Source of the DNA: Nemertoderma westbladi
Taxonomy: Eukaryota > Xenacoelomorpha > Nemertodermatida > Nemertodermatidae
Reading direction: 5' to 3'
Assembly (NCBI GenBank): GCA_032718475.1
Contig: JAUCBJ010001974.1
Coordinates: forward strand, 1 to 40,131
DNA length: 40,131 bases
The first letter of the stretch is position 1. Every line of letters starts with the position of its first letter. The notes under the pieces are model-generated. The model searched no databases. It was given only the letters and a program-made list of their open reading frames with translations, and was not told the origin of the DNA. The position numbers were made by a program, and so were the translations under genes. Shown one piece after another: positions 17,805-27,501 of the stretch.

Positions 17805-19203
17805 CTATTCCTTGGCCGAACGGGCTCGTCCACGTCCTCTAGTACGATTGGGTGGTGGTCGAGATCGAACTGAGCTCGGACTTCGGTGTCGAGTTGTCGG
17901 TGGTTCCAAAACGCTAGGAAAGGGGACGACGGGAGTTTCGCACATCCGTCGTGCACTCAGTCCTCTAAATCCTCGTCCGATTCCAATCGTTGGCTTAACG
18001 TCAGATCGAGTCTCCACAACGCTGGGAGGAAGTCGAAAGGGTGGGACTGTTCTGTCCGCTGACACCTCGCTCTCTGATGTCGTTTGGATCCTAATGGGTT
18101 CCGGCAAAGCGTATCCTGTCCCTCCGTGTGGTTCTCTAGCGAGGGAAACCATGCCCCGAGTCATCTGGATTTGCGACTTCGATGTCGTCCTCTCGGCGAC
18201 ATTTACTACTTTCTTTATCTCTTGTCCGGCCTTCTGGGCTCTAAGTATACGAAGTTGCGGATCATCCTGTGGGTGACGCGTCTTTTCGGCTAACGGCGTG
18301 GCCTTGAAACCAGTCTCACGCAAAACGTCGGTCTCGTCTAGAATACACGAGGTTACGCATTTGTGATAAAATGCGCTCCTGTATGCCCAAGCTATCGAAT
18401 GCCAGGCTCCTCGATTCCGCTGTTCGACTCGCAATTTGTCGAATTCCCCGGCGGTAATCTTGTTCGCCACAGTTTGAAAGTTCCAAGTGTTCTTGTTGTT
18501 GGGGTGTACCTGTAGAAAGTAGTCCCGCACAACCTTAAATCCGCTATCCAGTGGCAATATATCCAGCACCTCCAAGAGCTCATCGTATTGAGGCATAGCT
18601 GACACGTATCCTTCGTTATTATGAGAGGGTTTACGGCCCAAAATCCCAAGTGTGCTCTCATAGGGAAACGGCGTCGCTGTGTCAATACATGCTCGTCTGC
18701 TAGATTCTCCCAATGGTCGAATAGCTGGCGAATGATTTTAACTGACATGTGCTCATAGGGGACGTCCCTAAGTTGACATTCGGATGCCCTATGACCTTTA
18801 ATATTACAATACGTGCACTGCGCCACGAAACGCCAGCAAGTGTAGAAAGTGTGCGAACGCTGATCCCCGCACCAGTTACATACTAAGTCCGGTAGAGATA
18901 TGTGTTTCGCTCCCATTTCTTTGCGTGGTGGCCAGTTGCCCCGCATCTGCCACAAATAGTGTTGGCAGGGTACCAAACTCGCTCATAGATAAGATCTCCG
19001 ATGGGGCGAGCGTTACCATCCACGTGATAATTCTCACAATCCGGGTCAGTCAGTATGTTCGTCTCCGTAGGTTGTACACAAACCATGGCATCGCTTTTCT
19101 CCAACTCGCGTATCTCAGTTCACGTCTTCCTTGGAAGGTTCTCCTCTATCTCTATGAGTTGCCGCAACGGTTCGTCTATTATCGCAAACTCGGTCGGATC
19201 CAT
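17805..19203 (-). pseudogene. Accessory module ORF C: triple zinc-knuckle, Arg-rich tail (frameshifted)
   Basis: Reading begins at ATG 19201-19203 (MDPTEFAIIDEPLRQLIEIE), meets TGA at 19120-19122, continues in frame through CGRCGATGHHAKKW (a CX2CX4HX4C knuckle whose last Cys is Trp), then shifts frame near 18930 into CNWCGDQRSHTFYTC and CTYCNIKGHRASEC, two more knuckles. Near 18700 it shifts again into a 302-codon frame that ends in the basic tail RPPPNRTRGRGRARSAKE. Zinc knuckles of this kind bind single-stranded nucleic acid. I do not recognise the family; it is not the BEL3 gag, which has its own knuckles at 27.9 kb. Two frameshifts and one stop mean decay, or unannotated short introns. 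Confidence 0.6.
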
Positions 19204-19218
19204 ATCGTCGTGATGGGT

Positions 19219-19238
19219 AGTAGGCTCATGAGCCTTCC
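19219..19238 (-). repeat. 20-nt hairpin motif, copy 3 (variant loop CATG)
   Basis: AGTAGGCTCATGAGCCTTCC: the 14-base core AGGCTCATGAGCCT is a perfect palindrome. It lies at the end of ORF B, and its TGA closes that frame. Confidence 0.85.
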
Positions 19239-20143
19239 AGGCCTTTGAATTCCGCGTGGCATTCCCCGTTGTAGGGTACTAACATTAACATCGACGGTCT
19301 GTCGACTAGGCTTCCCGCGTGAGTGAGAAAGACCTCCCTGAAAATGCTAAGTTCCGCTCGTGTGAAAACTTCGCAGTGCGCATCGGTGTTGTAAAAGGGT
19401 TGGAGAAATCGTCGGAATACATCAGTATGTGTCCTTCCTCCGTCGTAAAAGGTATGTCCTTCACCGAGACATAACGGATGTCGCTTTAGAGTCCTAGACA
19501 CTACATCGGCGATGAAGCAAACGTTGACCGAAGATTCTATCACCAAATAGTATTGCAAGATTATTCATGGAGGTGAAGTAATCGCCCAGTACACGCAACC
19601 TCGCCACTTTAGCTGTGACTCGAACTTGTTTACGCCGGGGGTATCTCCCTCTCCGTATACGTCCATGTATTTGCTCCTCTTACTCTCCTTATAATCCCAA
19701 CTGAATATTAGGTATGAGATATAACCCGTCCCAGTTTTTAGAGTGTTATACTCCCTAAAATATCCTTGCTCAATAGCCCAAAGCAACAATGGTCTAGTAT
19801 CCACGTATGGCGTAGGCAATCGATCATCTTCCATGGGCATTCCTGTGAAATCGCTAATAAGGTCATCCCGTACACCGGATCCGATCTTGACGATGCTCTT
19901 GTCAAGCACAACATCTCGTACAGCCTTTGGCAACATCCTAGCTTCTATGCTACAAGCCAGGTCCATGGATTTAACTATCCATTTTATCATCGCGTGTCTT
20001 TGCGTCGTTCCTTCCGGCATAGGCATCTTTCTATTGCTCCTCTGTCGGCTGAAGACATGTAACACGCCATCTGGTGCTCGAATCTGTATGGTCTTCGAAG
20101 TGAGGCTTTGCTGATGGCTTCCTCCTTCATTATCGTAAAACAT
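19226..20143 (-). pseudogene. Accessory module ORF B: RNase D/WRN-like 3'-5' exonuclease-like protein
   Basis: One frame from ATG 20141-20143 to 19226, interrupted by TGA at 19565-19567. Residues 2-31 (FYDNEGG ... KTIQIRAPDGVLHVF) fit the ExoI block of DEDD exonucleases, with D4 and E6 as the D-x-E pair followed by a beta-strand of the IQI type. Residues 85-95 (VKIGSGVRDDL) match the ExoII block KxGxGvxxDL of RNase D/WRN enzymes, with D93 or D94 as the third acid, followed by YVDTRPLL. A convincing ExoIII (Y-x3-D) is not seen; YWAITS near the TGA is the closest. So the assignment is a recognisable fold with a doubtful active site. It lies 20 bases after ORF A, and a 55-nt intron joining the two in frame is possible. 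Confidence 0.5.
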
Positions 20144-20163
20144 ATAACCCTAAATAAAGACTA

Positions 20164-21603
20164 CTAAATATAAAATATATTCTCCTTCAGAGATCGGCTA
20201 GTCACGTCCCAATCGTCGAGTAAATCGTTGGTAGGGTTCCAAATTCTCCCTATGGACTTTTCATCATCGAAACTAATAGGTTTACTGGTCCAATTGGTCG
20301 CAATATCAGTGTCGGTCTCAAACGTTCCGACTCCAATCCATAATCGAATCGTTTTCGTCAGATATCCTCGCAAGATACAAGGTGCGATATCTGTCCCCGC
20401 ACGATCCACTTCCTTAAATTCCGTAATATGTGGAGGCACATTGCGTACGATTTTCTGAACTATTGTTCTACACAATTCGGCTGACTCTAACACATCACCA
20501 AAGGTAACCGATGGGAGGAAATCCAGGTTCGAAATGATCTCCGGGTGTTCAACTATAGGAATCTCATAAGTTGTCTCCTCTCGGGTCGGTATACTAATAG
20601 GAAAGCTGGTTGGTCTCACGACCGGTACTATCGCTTTAGTAGGATGGGGCTGAGATTCTCGCGTCATCTCGACATGAGGTATCTGTAGTCTCTGCGACAA
20701 ACGCTGAGCAAAGGTGATACTATCGAAGAGCTCGGGTGTCATCTCCTTAGGTTCAGTTTGATCATGGGATATCCAATAAAATGGTAGGCTCGTGAGCCTT
20801 CCGCCGAACTCCTCGATCTCGCCTTTCTCGCACGCCTTGTACGCCCTGTAGAGGCTCAAAGCTTCCCGTTTCTCTTGCGTCGACTTATTAGACTCGTCCA
20901 CTATCATGCTGTAGACGTCTGGTTCGACTAATTTGGGTTCGTAAATAACGATCTCACCCGCGTTCGGTCCACTCATCTTAAACGAATGGTACGGATTCGT
21001 CAAAGGGTATCCGCCTTCTTGGTAACATAGACTTTGGTGGTATGAGCATCGCGCTAATATCGGCTCGGGGTTCTCCGAGTTCAATCGCATAGGAATCGCG
21101 TTGTCTTGCTCGCGCATACATGCTCCACATTTGTAAAATAGTTTGTATATGGAGAACGCGTCCTTTGTCTCTGGATCCGCTCCTCGAGCGCGTCTATAAA
21201 GATGCATTCCATCGAATTCGTCCCTAGCTGCAGGCAAGGGTTCGTTTACCGTCAAATATTGCAGCGTATGATATAATCGGCGTATGTCTGTGTCTGGATC
21301 CTCGCAAATGTCACTGGCGTCGCATAACGCATCGTAGGGATACAACGCATTGAACTCCGCGTGTAATTCCTCCGCTCTTTTGTTATAAGCATCCAATTGC
21401 TGTCGCGTAACATTCGGGTCCGCCTTGTCTTTAGCGAGCTTGGCTGTACTCCTAGCCATACTCTCCACTCCAAACACACTAAAGTTTTTAGCTCCATAAC
21501 GATTAAACGGCGCCTGGTGCTCCTGTTCCTGCGTAAACCCCTGACGTAACTCCTTATAAATCTTCTCCGCCATTATATACGCGTATATATGGTTACATAT
21601 CAT
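20164..21603 (-). CDS. Accessory module ORF A: 479-residue protein of unknown function
   Basis: The longest intact frame of the module, from ATG at 21601-21603 (an ATG at 21574 is an alternative). I do not recognise it. Residues 30-110 are charged and probably helical; a Cys/His group (YKCGACMREQ ... ARCSYHQSLCYQ) around 185-220 could bind zinc. A Pro/Ile-rich linker (VVRPTSFPISIP) separates this from a C-terminal domain ending in IGRIWNPTNDLLDDWD. The hairpin copy at 20783-20802 is read as GRLTSLP, so the motif lies inside an open frame. It is downstream of BEL3 integrase on the same strand, 0.66 kb away, where other LTR elements carry extra genes. It has no signal peptide or membrane segment and is not envelope-like. 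Confidence 0.6.
   Translation of the reverse strand: MICNHIYAYIMAEKIYKELRQGFTQEQEHQAPFNRYGAKNFSVFGVESMARSTAKLAKDKADPNVTRQQLDAYNKRAEELHAEFNALYPYDALCDASDICEDPDTDIRRLYHTLQYLTVNEPLPAARDEFDGMHLYRRARGADPETKDAFSIYKLFYKCGACMREQDNAIPMRLNSENPEPILARCSYHQSLCYQEGGYPLTNPYHSFKMSGPNAGEIVIYEPKLVEPDVYSMIVDESNKSTQEKREALSLYRAYKACEKGEIEEFGGRLTSLPFYWISHDQTEPKEMTPELFDSITFAQRLSQRLQIPHVEMTRESQPHPTKAIVPVVRPTSFPISIPTREETTYEIPIVEHPEIISNLDFLPSVTFGDVLESAELCRTIVQKIVRNVPPHITEFKEVDRAGTDIAPCILRGYLTKTIRLWIGVGTFETDTDIATNWTSKPISFDDEKSIGRIWNPTNDLLDDWDVTSRSLKENIFYI
20783..20802 (-). repeat. 20-nt hairpin motif, copy 4 (variant loop CGTG)
   Basis: GGTAGGCTCGTGAGCCTTCC, two changes confined to the loop; one extends the stem to 6 bp. 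Inside ORF A, read as GRLTSLP. Confidence 0.9.
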
Positions 21604-22116
21604 TACATTTCTACTAGATGAAGCACAAAATAGAGGTTAGATGTGAGGTGACTTAGAGTTTGTCGGCTTTTGGCTCAACTTTGCTCTAAAACCCCAACCC
21701 ATTTGCCTAATGACTTCGGGTTCGCGTGATTTCGCACTGGCTCCTAATCCAAAAAATTGTGCTGATAAAAAACGAATTCCGGGTAAACTAGCCACAAGTC
21801 TAAAATACTCACCTTTTAATTTCCCAAACTACATTCCCAAAGAAATAATGCAGTCGAGAATTAATTCGGTCTAAATAATAGTAGACACGACTACGTAGAA
21901 CAAGGCCGGTTTTCTTTTCCAAAAAAAATTTATCGGTAGGCTCGCAAGCCTTCCATCCGCTCTTGTCCTCCCCAATTTTAATTTTTATCTAGCTGTATTC
22001 TAGAATTCGCATTCACTGGAGAATCATTTTTCTTAAATTTAAATCCAACTAAATGGATTTGTCTAATAATTTTTGAAAAATTGTCTCACTTGTGGGTTCC
22101 AAGTGGAATTCCATTC
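21604..22116. other. Non-coding gap between integrase and accessory module
   Basis: AT-rich, no gene. Contains hairpin copy 5 and a purine-rich minus-strand tract just beside it. It could hold the end of BEL3 or a promoter for the accessory ORFs; no LTR boundary was found here by comparison with the rest of the window. Confidence 0.4.
21935..21954 (-). repeat. 20-nt hairpin motif, copy 5 (exact)
   Basis: Exact copy in non-coding DNA, followed on the plus strand by a pyrimidine-rich tail (ATCCGCTCTTGTCCTCCCC) like those of copies 1 and 2. Confidence 0.9.
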
Positions 22117-22326
22117 CTACTGTACACACAATCCCGCTCCTATGTGATACATAAGGGTACTACCCTCCATGTTCACATATAAAGACAATGGAATTCCACC
22201 GCTGTCTCTATCTACTGTGAAGAGGATTACAAATGCACATACAGTAATACAAAATACCAAATTACTAAAATAAGGTAAGTCTATGTGGAGATTTGTAGTC
22301 TCCTGTCTCGTTTCTAGTCTCCTCAA
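22117..22326 (-). pseudogene. Small hydrophobic ORF overlapping integrase end (possible env relic)
   Basis: An open frame that overlaps the last 62 bases of integrase in another frame and continues for 69 codons in all. There is no ATG at its start; a splice-acceptor-like TTACCTTATTTTAG lies just before a strongly hydrophobic stretch (NLVFCITVCAFVILFTV), followed by about 30 ordinary residues and a stop. The position matches spliced envelope genes of some BEL/gypsy elements, but the fragment is too short to assign. Confidence 0.25.
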
Positions 22327-23869
22327 GGAGTATGAGACGTTGTACAGGTCTGTCTACGGTACATCCGTCGATAGTCCTTACAGTAACTGTCCTTACTACA
22401 CCAGTGGTCAAAATGACTCCAGTCAGCCAAAACCGTCTTTTCAGATCGGCTTCAGCCAATAAAACATGGTCACCGCGTCTCAAACATCGGGTATTAAGAT
22501 ACCAAGAGGTTCTGGTCGAAATAGAGGGCAAATAATACTTCTGCCATATTTCCCAGAATTTACATGCAAGTAGCTGAGTGATTTTCCAAGCTTTGTTGCC
22601 GTATCCGTCGCTATTAACGGGTACCGAAATGGGCAACAATGTCGTCGGCGCCTGCATAAGCAGGTGCGCTGGTGTCAAGGCAAACTGTGCGTCGTTATTG
22701 TCTGGGATCAAAGCGATCGGTCTAGTGTTCAAAATCGCTTCGATTTCTATTAACAATGTCGTCAGTTGGTCGTCTGTCAAGATGTGTTGCGTCGGTATTA
22801 ATTTAGCCATAGCTGTCTTGATTGAGCCAATCAGCCTTTCCCAAACGCCGCCTCTCCACGGACTGTCTGGAGTGTTAAAGTTCCAAACAATATGGTGAGG
22901 ACGTAGTTCCTCGGAAATCTGGTTTTGGTCCAACTTTCTTAAAGCTCTGGTTATTTCATTCCGTGCACCCACAAAGTTTGTCCCTTGGTCACAGTAAATG
23001 GATTTGACCAATCCACGTCTAGCGATAAATGGCCGTAAGGCTAGGATAAAGGCATTGGTGGTCAAGTCTGTCACATGCTCAATATGGACAGCTCTGCTGG
23101 CCATGCAAGTGAAGATTAATCCCCAACGTTTTACTTGTACCCTTCCGCGTTTCTCGATTATAGGTCCAAAACAGTCTATCCCTGTCTCAGTGAGAGGGGG
23201 TCTAAATGCCTGTATTCTCGCTAGTGGTAGTTCAATCATTTCTTGGTGTCCTATCCACGCGTGCACCTTCTTACAAATCATACAGTTCCGTGTTACCGAA
23301 CTCAGTGCCTTGCTAGGCCTAATCAGTACGAATCTCGTGCGTAAGTGTGATAAACAGTGATGTCTACCTACGTGTTTGAGTCGTACATGTGCGTCCAGTA
23401 TCATAGCGCGCTGTAACTCATGGTGTTGCGGTATGATGATAGGATACCTAAAGTCAAGTGCAAAGTCGATGTTTTGGAGTCTGAACTTGTGACAAAGTAA
23501 GCCCCTATAAATAATCGGACTCCAACTCAAAATCGGTGAAGACTTGATCTGTTTACCTTGGTTGATCGCTGTGAATTCTCATGCGAAATATCGCAATTGA
23601 GAATGGCGAATGATATCAACTTCACAATGACCAACTTCCTTTAAGGTAAGTCTTCTAGGAAAGTCGCGTTTGCCTCTGGCATATTGTCTCAAACGTTTGA
23701 GCCATGCTAACTTGCGGCATGATCTAGTTAGGTTTACTATCCTGTCAACGTAAGTGTTAGTGACGTCATCAGGTAAGGTATAGTCATAGTGTGGATACTT
23801 GTCTGGACTTGGTAGGCCCACGGGCCTTCTGGTAGGTTTGTCTGAGTCCCCAAGTATGTCAATCTCCAC
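22265..23869 (-). pseudogene. BEL3 integrase
   Basis: The main frame 22265-23530 carries an HHCC zinc site (HVRLKHVGRHH ... CMICKK), the catalytic core with D (GIDCFGPI), D (YCDQGTNF) and E (RGGVWERLIGS), then the BEL-typical C-terminal region (PAHLLMQ, LNTRCLRRGDHVLLAEA, VVRTVTVRT). The N-terminal portion (LTRSCRKLAWLKRLRQYARG) lies in another frame at 23579-23869, so at least one frameshift separates the two. Integrase would insert the cDNA. It is preceded by a long repeat-rich linker and followed by the accessory module. Confidence 0.88.
23811..23830 (-). repeat. 20-nt hairpin motif, copy 6 (diverged, compensated stem)
   Basis: GGTAGGCCCACGGGCCTTCT: five differences from consensus, yet the stem is perfect (AGGCCC/GGGCCT) because both partners of one pair changed. 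Read in frame as RRPVGLP. Confidence 0.65.
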
Positions 23870-24116
23870 GGTCTTACCCTTACTGTCCGCACACCTAGTG
23901 AGTCGACTGGCAGTAACGGTTTAAACTCTACAGTGTTAGTGTGTTCCTGTGAGCCTGTAAGCTTCCTAACCTTAGTTACACGTTTACCTGTAGGTGGTAA
24001 GTCAAGTATTTTCTTTGAGCGGAGTGTGATCGCTGTGGCCACACCTTTGTCGTCCAATGAAGTCAAATTCGGTAAGTTTCTAATTGTCCGCTCCAATGGG
24101 TCTTCTACTGGAGTGT

Positions 24117-24570
24117 CTAGTAGACAGTCTGGTGAAGCGTCCAGTGAACAGTCTGGTGAGACGTCTGGTGAGACATAGCGCGGAACTTCCGGCGAAATGT
24201 CCTGTCATCGGTCCTAAAGAAAGTCTGGCGTAACTTCTGTCGGAAAGTCTGGTCTAAAGTCTGGTCTAAAGTCTGGTCTAAAGTCTGGTCTAAAGTCTGG
24301 TCTAAAGTGTGGTCTAAAGTCTGGTGGACAGTCTGTCGAGATGTCTGGTGGAAAGTCTGGTGAGACGTCCGGTAGACAATCTGTCGAGAGTTCCATAAAA
24401 CAATCTGGCGAACAATCCGGAGAACAATCTGGTGTCTCTTCTGGTGAATAGTCTGGCGAGTAATCTGGTGAACAATCCGGCGAAACGTCTGGTGAAATCT
24501 CCCGCGGAACATCCGGTGAAAGATTTGTACAAGCGTCTGGACGAGATTCTGGTGAGACGTCTGGCATAAT
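24117..24570 (-). repeat. 12-bp tandem repeat encoding SPDx/RPDF in BEL3 pol
   Basis: TCTGGTCTAAAG repeats about six times almost exactly at 24248-24330, flanked by degenerate 12-mers over about 450 bp. In the RNase H frame it reads as a long run of SPDC/SPDV/RPDF, inserted between RNase H and integrase. Confidence 0.9.
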
Positions 24571-25560
24571 GTCAGGTCTAGCATCCAGGTCATCAGATTT
24601 CGTCCATCCTTGTTTCCTCTTGACCTTGGCATTGGCTTTCGCTTTAGATTTGACAACCTTGTCGCTTTTTATCTCGGCACCCTCTGGTATGGTATTGGTT
24701 GTCGCGTCGAATAACGGTGGCCATTCGTCTGATGGTCGCTGTAGGAAATCGGGTCCTCTAAACCAAAATGATTTATTGTCTGGTTTACAAAAGTCAAGCG
24801 GTTGCATCCCCCGTGACGCGATGTCAGCTGGGTTCAGCTTCCCGTGACAGTGACGCCAATCTTGTTTGAGCGACCGGTCTAATATTTCAGCCCGTCTGTT
24901 GGCTACAAAAGTCTTGAACTCAAATGCTTCGTTGTTTATGTACCAAAGTACCAACGTCGCATCCGTCCAATATGTGACCTTCAAGTTAGCCTCCAGCTTG
25001 TGTTGAACTAGACTGACAATATCGGTGGATATCGTCCCGGCTTGCAGCTCTCCACGAGGTACAGTCATATACTTCAAAGGCATTGTTCTAGCCCTAGAAG
25101 TAACGAGAGACACATCGTAGCTGTCCGATGTCACTTGTCGTCTAAGGTATAAGGTAACCCCCAACCCACCCTTGCTAGCATCACTAAAGCTGTGAAGCTC
25201 TAAATCAGCAGGAAAGGTGGTCTGCAAATGAAAGTATACCCTTGGTATGGTATAGTCTTGTAGGAACGTCAGTAGGGCTTCCCAGTCCCTCCATTGCTCA
25301 GCTAACTTTTCTGGGATGGGATCGTCCCATTCCAGTCCGGCTTGCCAAATGCTGCGGAGTATGATCCTAGCATGTACGATCACTGGACTAATGAAACACA
25401 ATGGGTCATACAATCGACTCATGGTCGATAAGCAAGTCCTCTTAGTGAGAGGTCTAGTCTGGTCGTTGGACCTTACACGTACCCTAAAATTGTCGGTGTT
25501 AGGGTCCCAACTAAGTCCTAATACTTTGGTCGTAGGTAGAGGTTCTAGGTCTAAGTCCAA
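24214..25560 (-). pseudogene. BEL3 RNase H domain with repeat-rich tail
   Basis: Frame of 448 codons. RNase H acidic positions are visible in SFSDASKGG, VPRGELQAG, YWTDATLVLWYI and LNPADIASRG; WFRGPDFL and DEWPP mark the usual end of the BEL RNase H. The tail after a Lys-rich segment is the SPDx repeat tract, ending at TAG; a TGA follows two codons on, after which the same frame resumes with more SPD repeats (24179-24096). A one-base shift near 25555 separates this frame from RT. Confidence 0.85.
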
Positions 25561-26400
25561 GTCTCCTCCACTGCGATCAGTCGGGTCAAATGAGTCGGGT
25601 CTAGTTCGGGTTCGTTGGAAGTGAACTTCGTCAGGCGGAATCCGCCCTCAGTGAGACAATCCTGGAGTTGGTGTGCTACGGTTGTAGTGCGCTCCAAAGT
25701 GTCACAACTCTTGAGGCCGTCATCCACGTAGAAATCTCGTTCCACGGTCCGAACTACTTCTGGGTCAAATTGATCTCGTCTGTCCAATGCTGTCTGTTTT
25801 AAGGCGTACATGGTGCAGTTGGGGCTGTCCCTGGCTCCGAAAACTCTTACCTGCATTTGGTAAGTTTCTGGCGGAAGTTCTAAATTTCCGTCCGGATACC
25901 AAAGAAACCTTAAACTGTCCCTGTCCCGCTCCAAAGCCTTAACCTGGTGAAACATGGCCTCTACGTCACAGGTGAAAGCCACTTTGCGTTGTCTAAAACG
26001 CATTAGGACTCCCATGAGGTAATTATTCATATTCGGCCCATCCATCAATTCGCTGTTCATAGACATTCCTTGGTAAAGCGCAGCGCAGTCGTTGACTACA
26101 CGCACCTTGCCAGGTTTGTCCGGGTGTCGAACAAAATGATGTGGCAGGTAATATGTCTGATCTGTGGTTACCTCGGGATTTAACATCCTAATGGCGTATC
26201 CCTTTTGGAGATATGTCTAAAGTTGCGCATTGTATTGCATATGGGCCGTCTCATCTCGCAACAATCGCTGTCTTATTGATTTGAGTCGCCTCAAAGCAAG
26301 CGGGTAATTGTTAACGAGCTTAGGTTGTCCATTGCGCCACAACATGCCAACCTCGTAGTGGCCATTCGCGGTCTGGCGAATGGTATCCCTCATAATATTT
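25551..26400 (-). pseudogene. BEL3 reverse transcriptase
   Basis: The core is intact at 25551-26186: YLPHHFVRH, KVRVVNDCAALYQG, LMGVLMRFRQRKVAFTCDVEAMFHQV, FGARDSPNCTMYALKQTA and the catalytic FYVDDGL, the YVDD form usual for BEL/Pao. The same frame extends upstream to about 26400 (GHYEVGMLWRNGQPKLVNNYPLA, a typical BEL pre-RT region) but is interrupted by TAG at 26217-26219. Upstream of that an AT-repeat block (26393-26521) cuts it off from the protease part. Confidence 0.9.
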
Positions 26401-26521
26401 AATATATAATAATAATATATAATATTTAATGTATAATATTTAATATTTAATAATATTTAATAATATTTAATAATATTTAATAATATTTAATAATATTTAA
26501 TAATATATACATAATATTTAA
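26393..26521. repeat. AT microsatellite inside BEL3 pol
   Basis: Perfect and near-perfect TAATATTTAA units over about 130 bp. It sits between the protease linker and RT, and both flanks read as BEL protein. Confidence 0.9.
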
Positions 26522-26675
26522 TGACCATTTCATTAATGACCCAGGTTCTGCTGAGTCCTGTTCTAACCATTGAATGTTCCATTCAGTCAGCAGTCGGTCA
26601 AGCGCTGCTTGCACTGCGCCATGGTCCTTGTCCACGTCTTCGTCCGCTGCGGTGGCTAGTGAGGCCAATGTGTCT

Positions 26676-26695
26676 GGTAGGCTCGCAAGCCTTCT
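26676..26695 (-). repeat. 20-nt hairpin motif, copy 7
   Basis: One mismatch (last base T). Read as RRLASLP; third unit of a 78-bp array. Confidence 0.9.
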
Positions 26696-26753
26696 GGTGT
26701 CACTAGTCGGCGTCGAATCGTCGTACGGCGGTTTGACAACTTCTTTATCTGTC

Positions 26754-26773
26754 GGTAGGCTCGCAAGCCTTCC
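26754..26773 (-). repeat. 20-nt hairpin motif, copy 8 (exact)
   Basis: Exact; read as GRLASLP; 78 bp from copies 7 and 9. Confidence 0.95.
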
Positions 26774-26831
26774 AAGATCAACGACCGGTGTCGAAGCCTG
26801 GTGGGTGGGGTCAATGACCTTCGGATTTTTC

Positions 26832-26851
26832 GGTAGGCTCGCAAGCCTTCC
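26832..26851 (-). repeat. 20-nt hairpin motif, copy 9 (exact)
   Basis: Exact; read as GRLASLP; first unit of the 78-bp array. Confidence 0.95.
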
Positions 26852-27501
26852 AAAATCCTCATTCATCGAGTCATCCACAGCAACAACCCTTTGGTCTTCG
26901 GTAGTCAATACAACCTGGTTTACAGCAAGTAGTTGTAAGTCAGAGGTCCGTGTGGTTGTGTCCAGATCAGTTACGTCAGTATCGGTTACGTCTGCGTTAG
27001 CGACGCAAGTCTGTCGTAGTGCAGTATGTACAATTGGACCACAGGAGTGTGAAGGATAATTATCTATCGTGTTAGTCAGTAAACTACACGTACTCAAAAC
27101 GTCGTCCTCCTGGTCACTTACCTCTAGTGAACGTACTGGTGCTCTAGTATACCAACCTATGGGAGTTCTACATGCGTAGGGGTTGCCCGCTGTAATAACA
27201 GATGGGCGTGTCTCCCATACCTGATGTAAGTTAAACTGGTCTGTCCCAATTAACATCGCGATTGAACGATAATTAACAGGACATTCCGGTATTCCAAGGT
27301 GTCGGAAATACTTGCGATCTTCCGGTGATTGCTCTGGCACAGGGCCGAGCAAGTTACTAAAGTCCTTCATAGCTGCAAAGGTTAAATTTCTTACTGGAAG
27401 TAATGAGCGCTCTTCCTTGCTGTGTTCCGCTTTGGAAAGAAGAGTGTCTAAGGTTAGTTTTACTCTCGTCACTGGGATCGCTCTCTTACCATGCATGCTG
27501 C

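Larger units (their letters stand above)
26477..27496 (-). pseudogene. BEL3 protease C-terminal and linker region with three hairpin repeats
   Basis: Contains the conserved BEL post-protease stretch: LIGTDQFNLHQVWETR, YACRTPIGWYTRAP. After about residue 200 come three 26-residue repeats, each beginning with GRLASLP or RRLASLP, exactly 78 bp apart, whose remaining residues have little in common. The frame then runs into the AT microsatellite. Frame differs from the preceding protease ORF by one base. Confidence 0.75.

Noticed and set aside
18392-18713. Two overlapping long frames both taken as genes
   Set aside because: The zinc knuckles lie in one and the plausible C-terminal domain in the other; they are one protein split by a frameshift.
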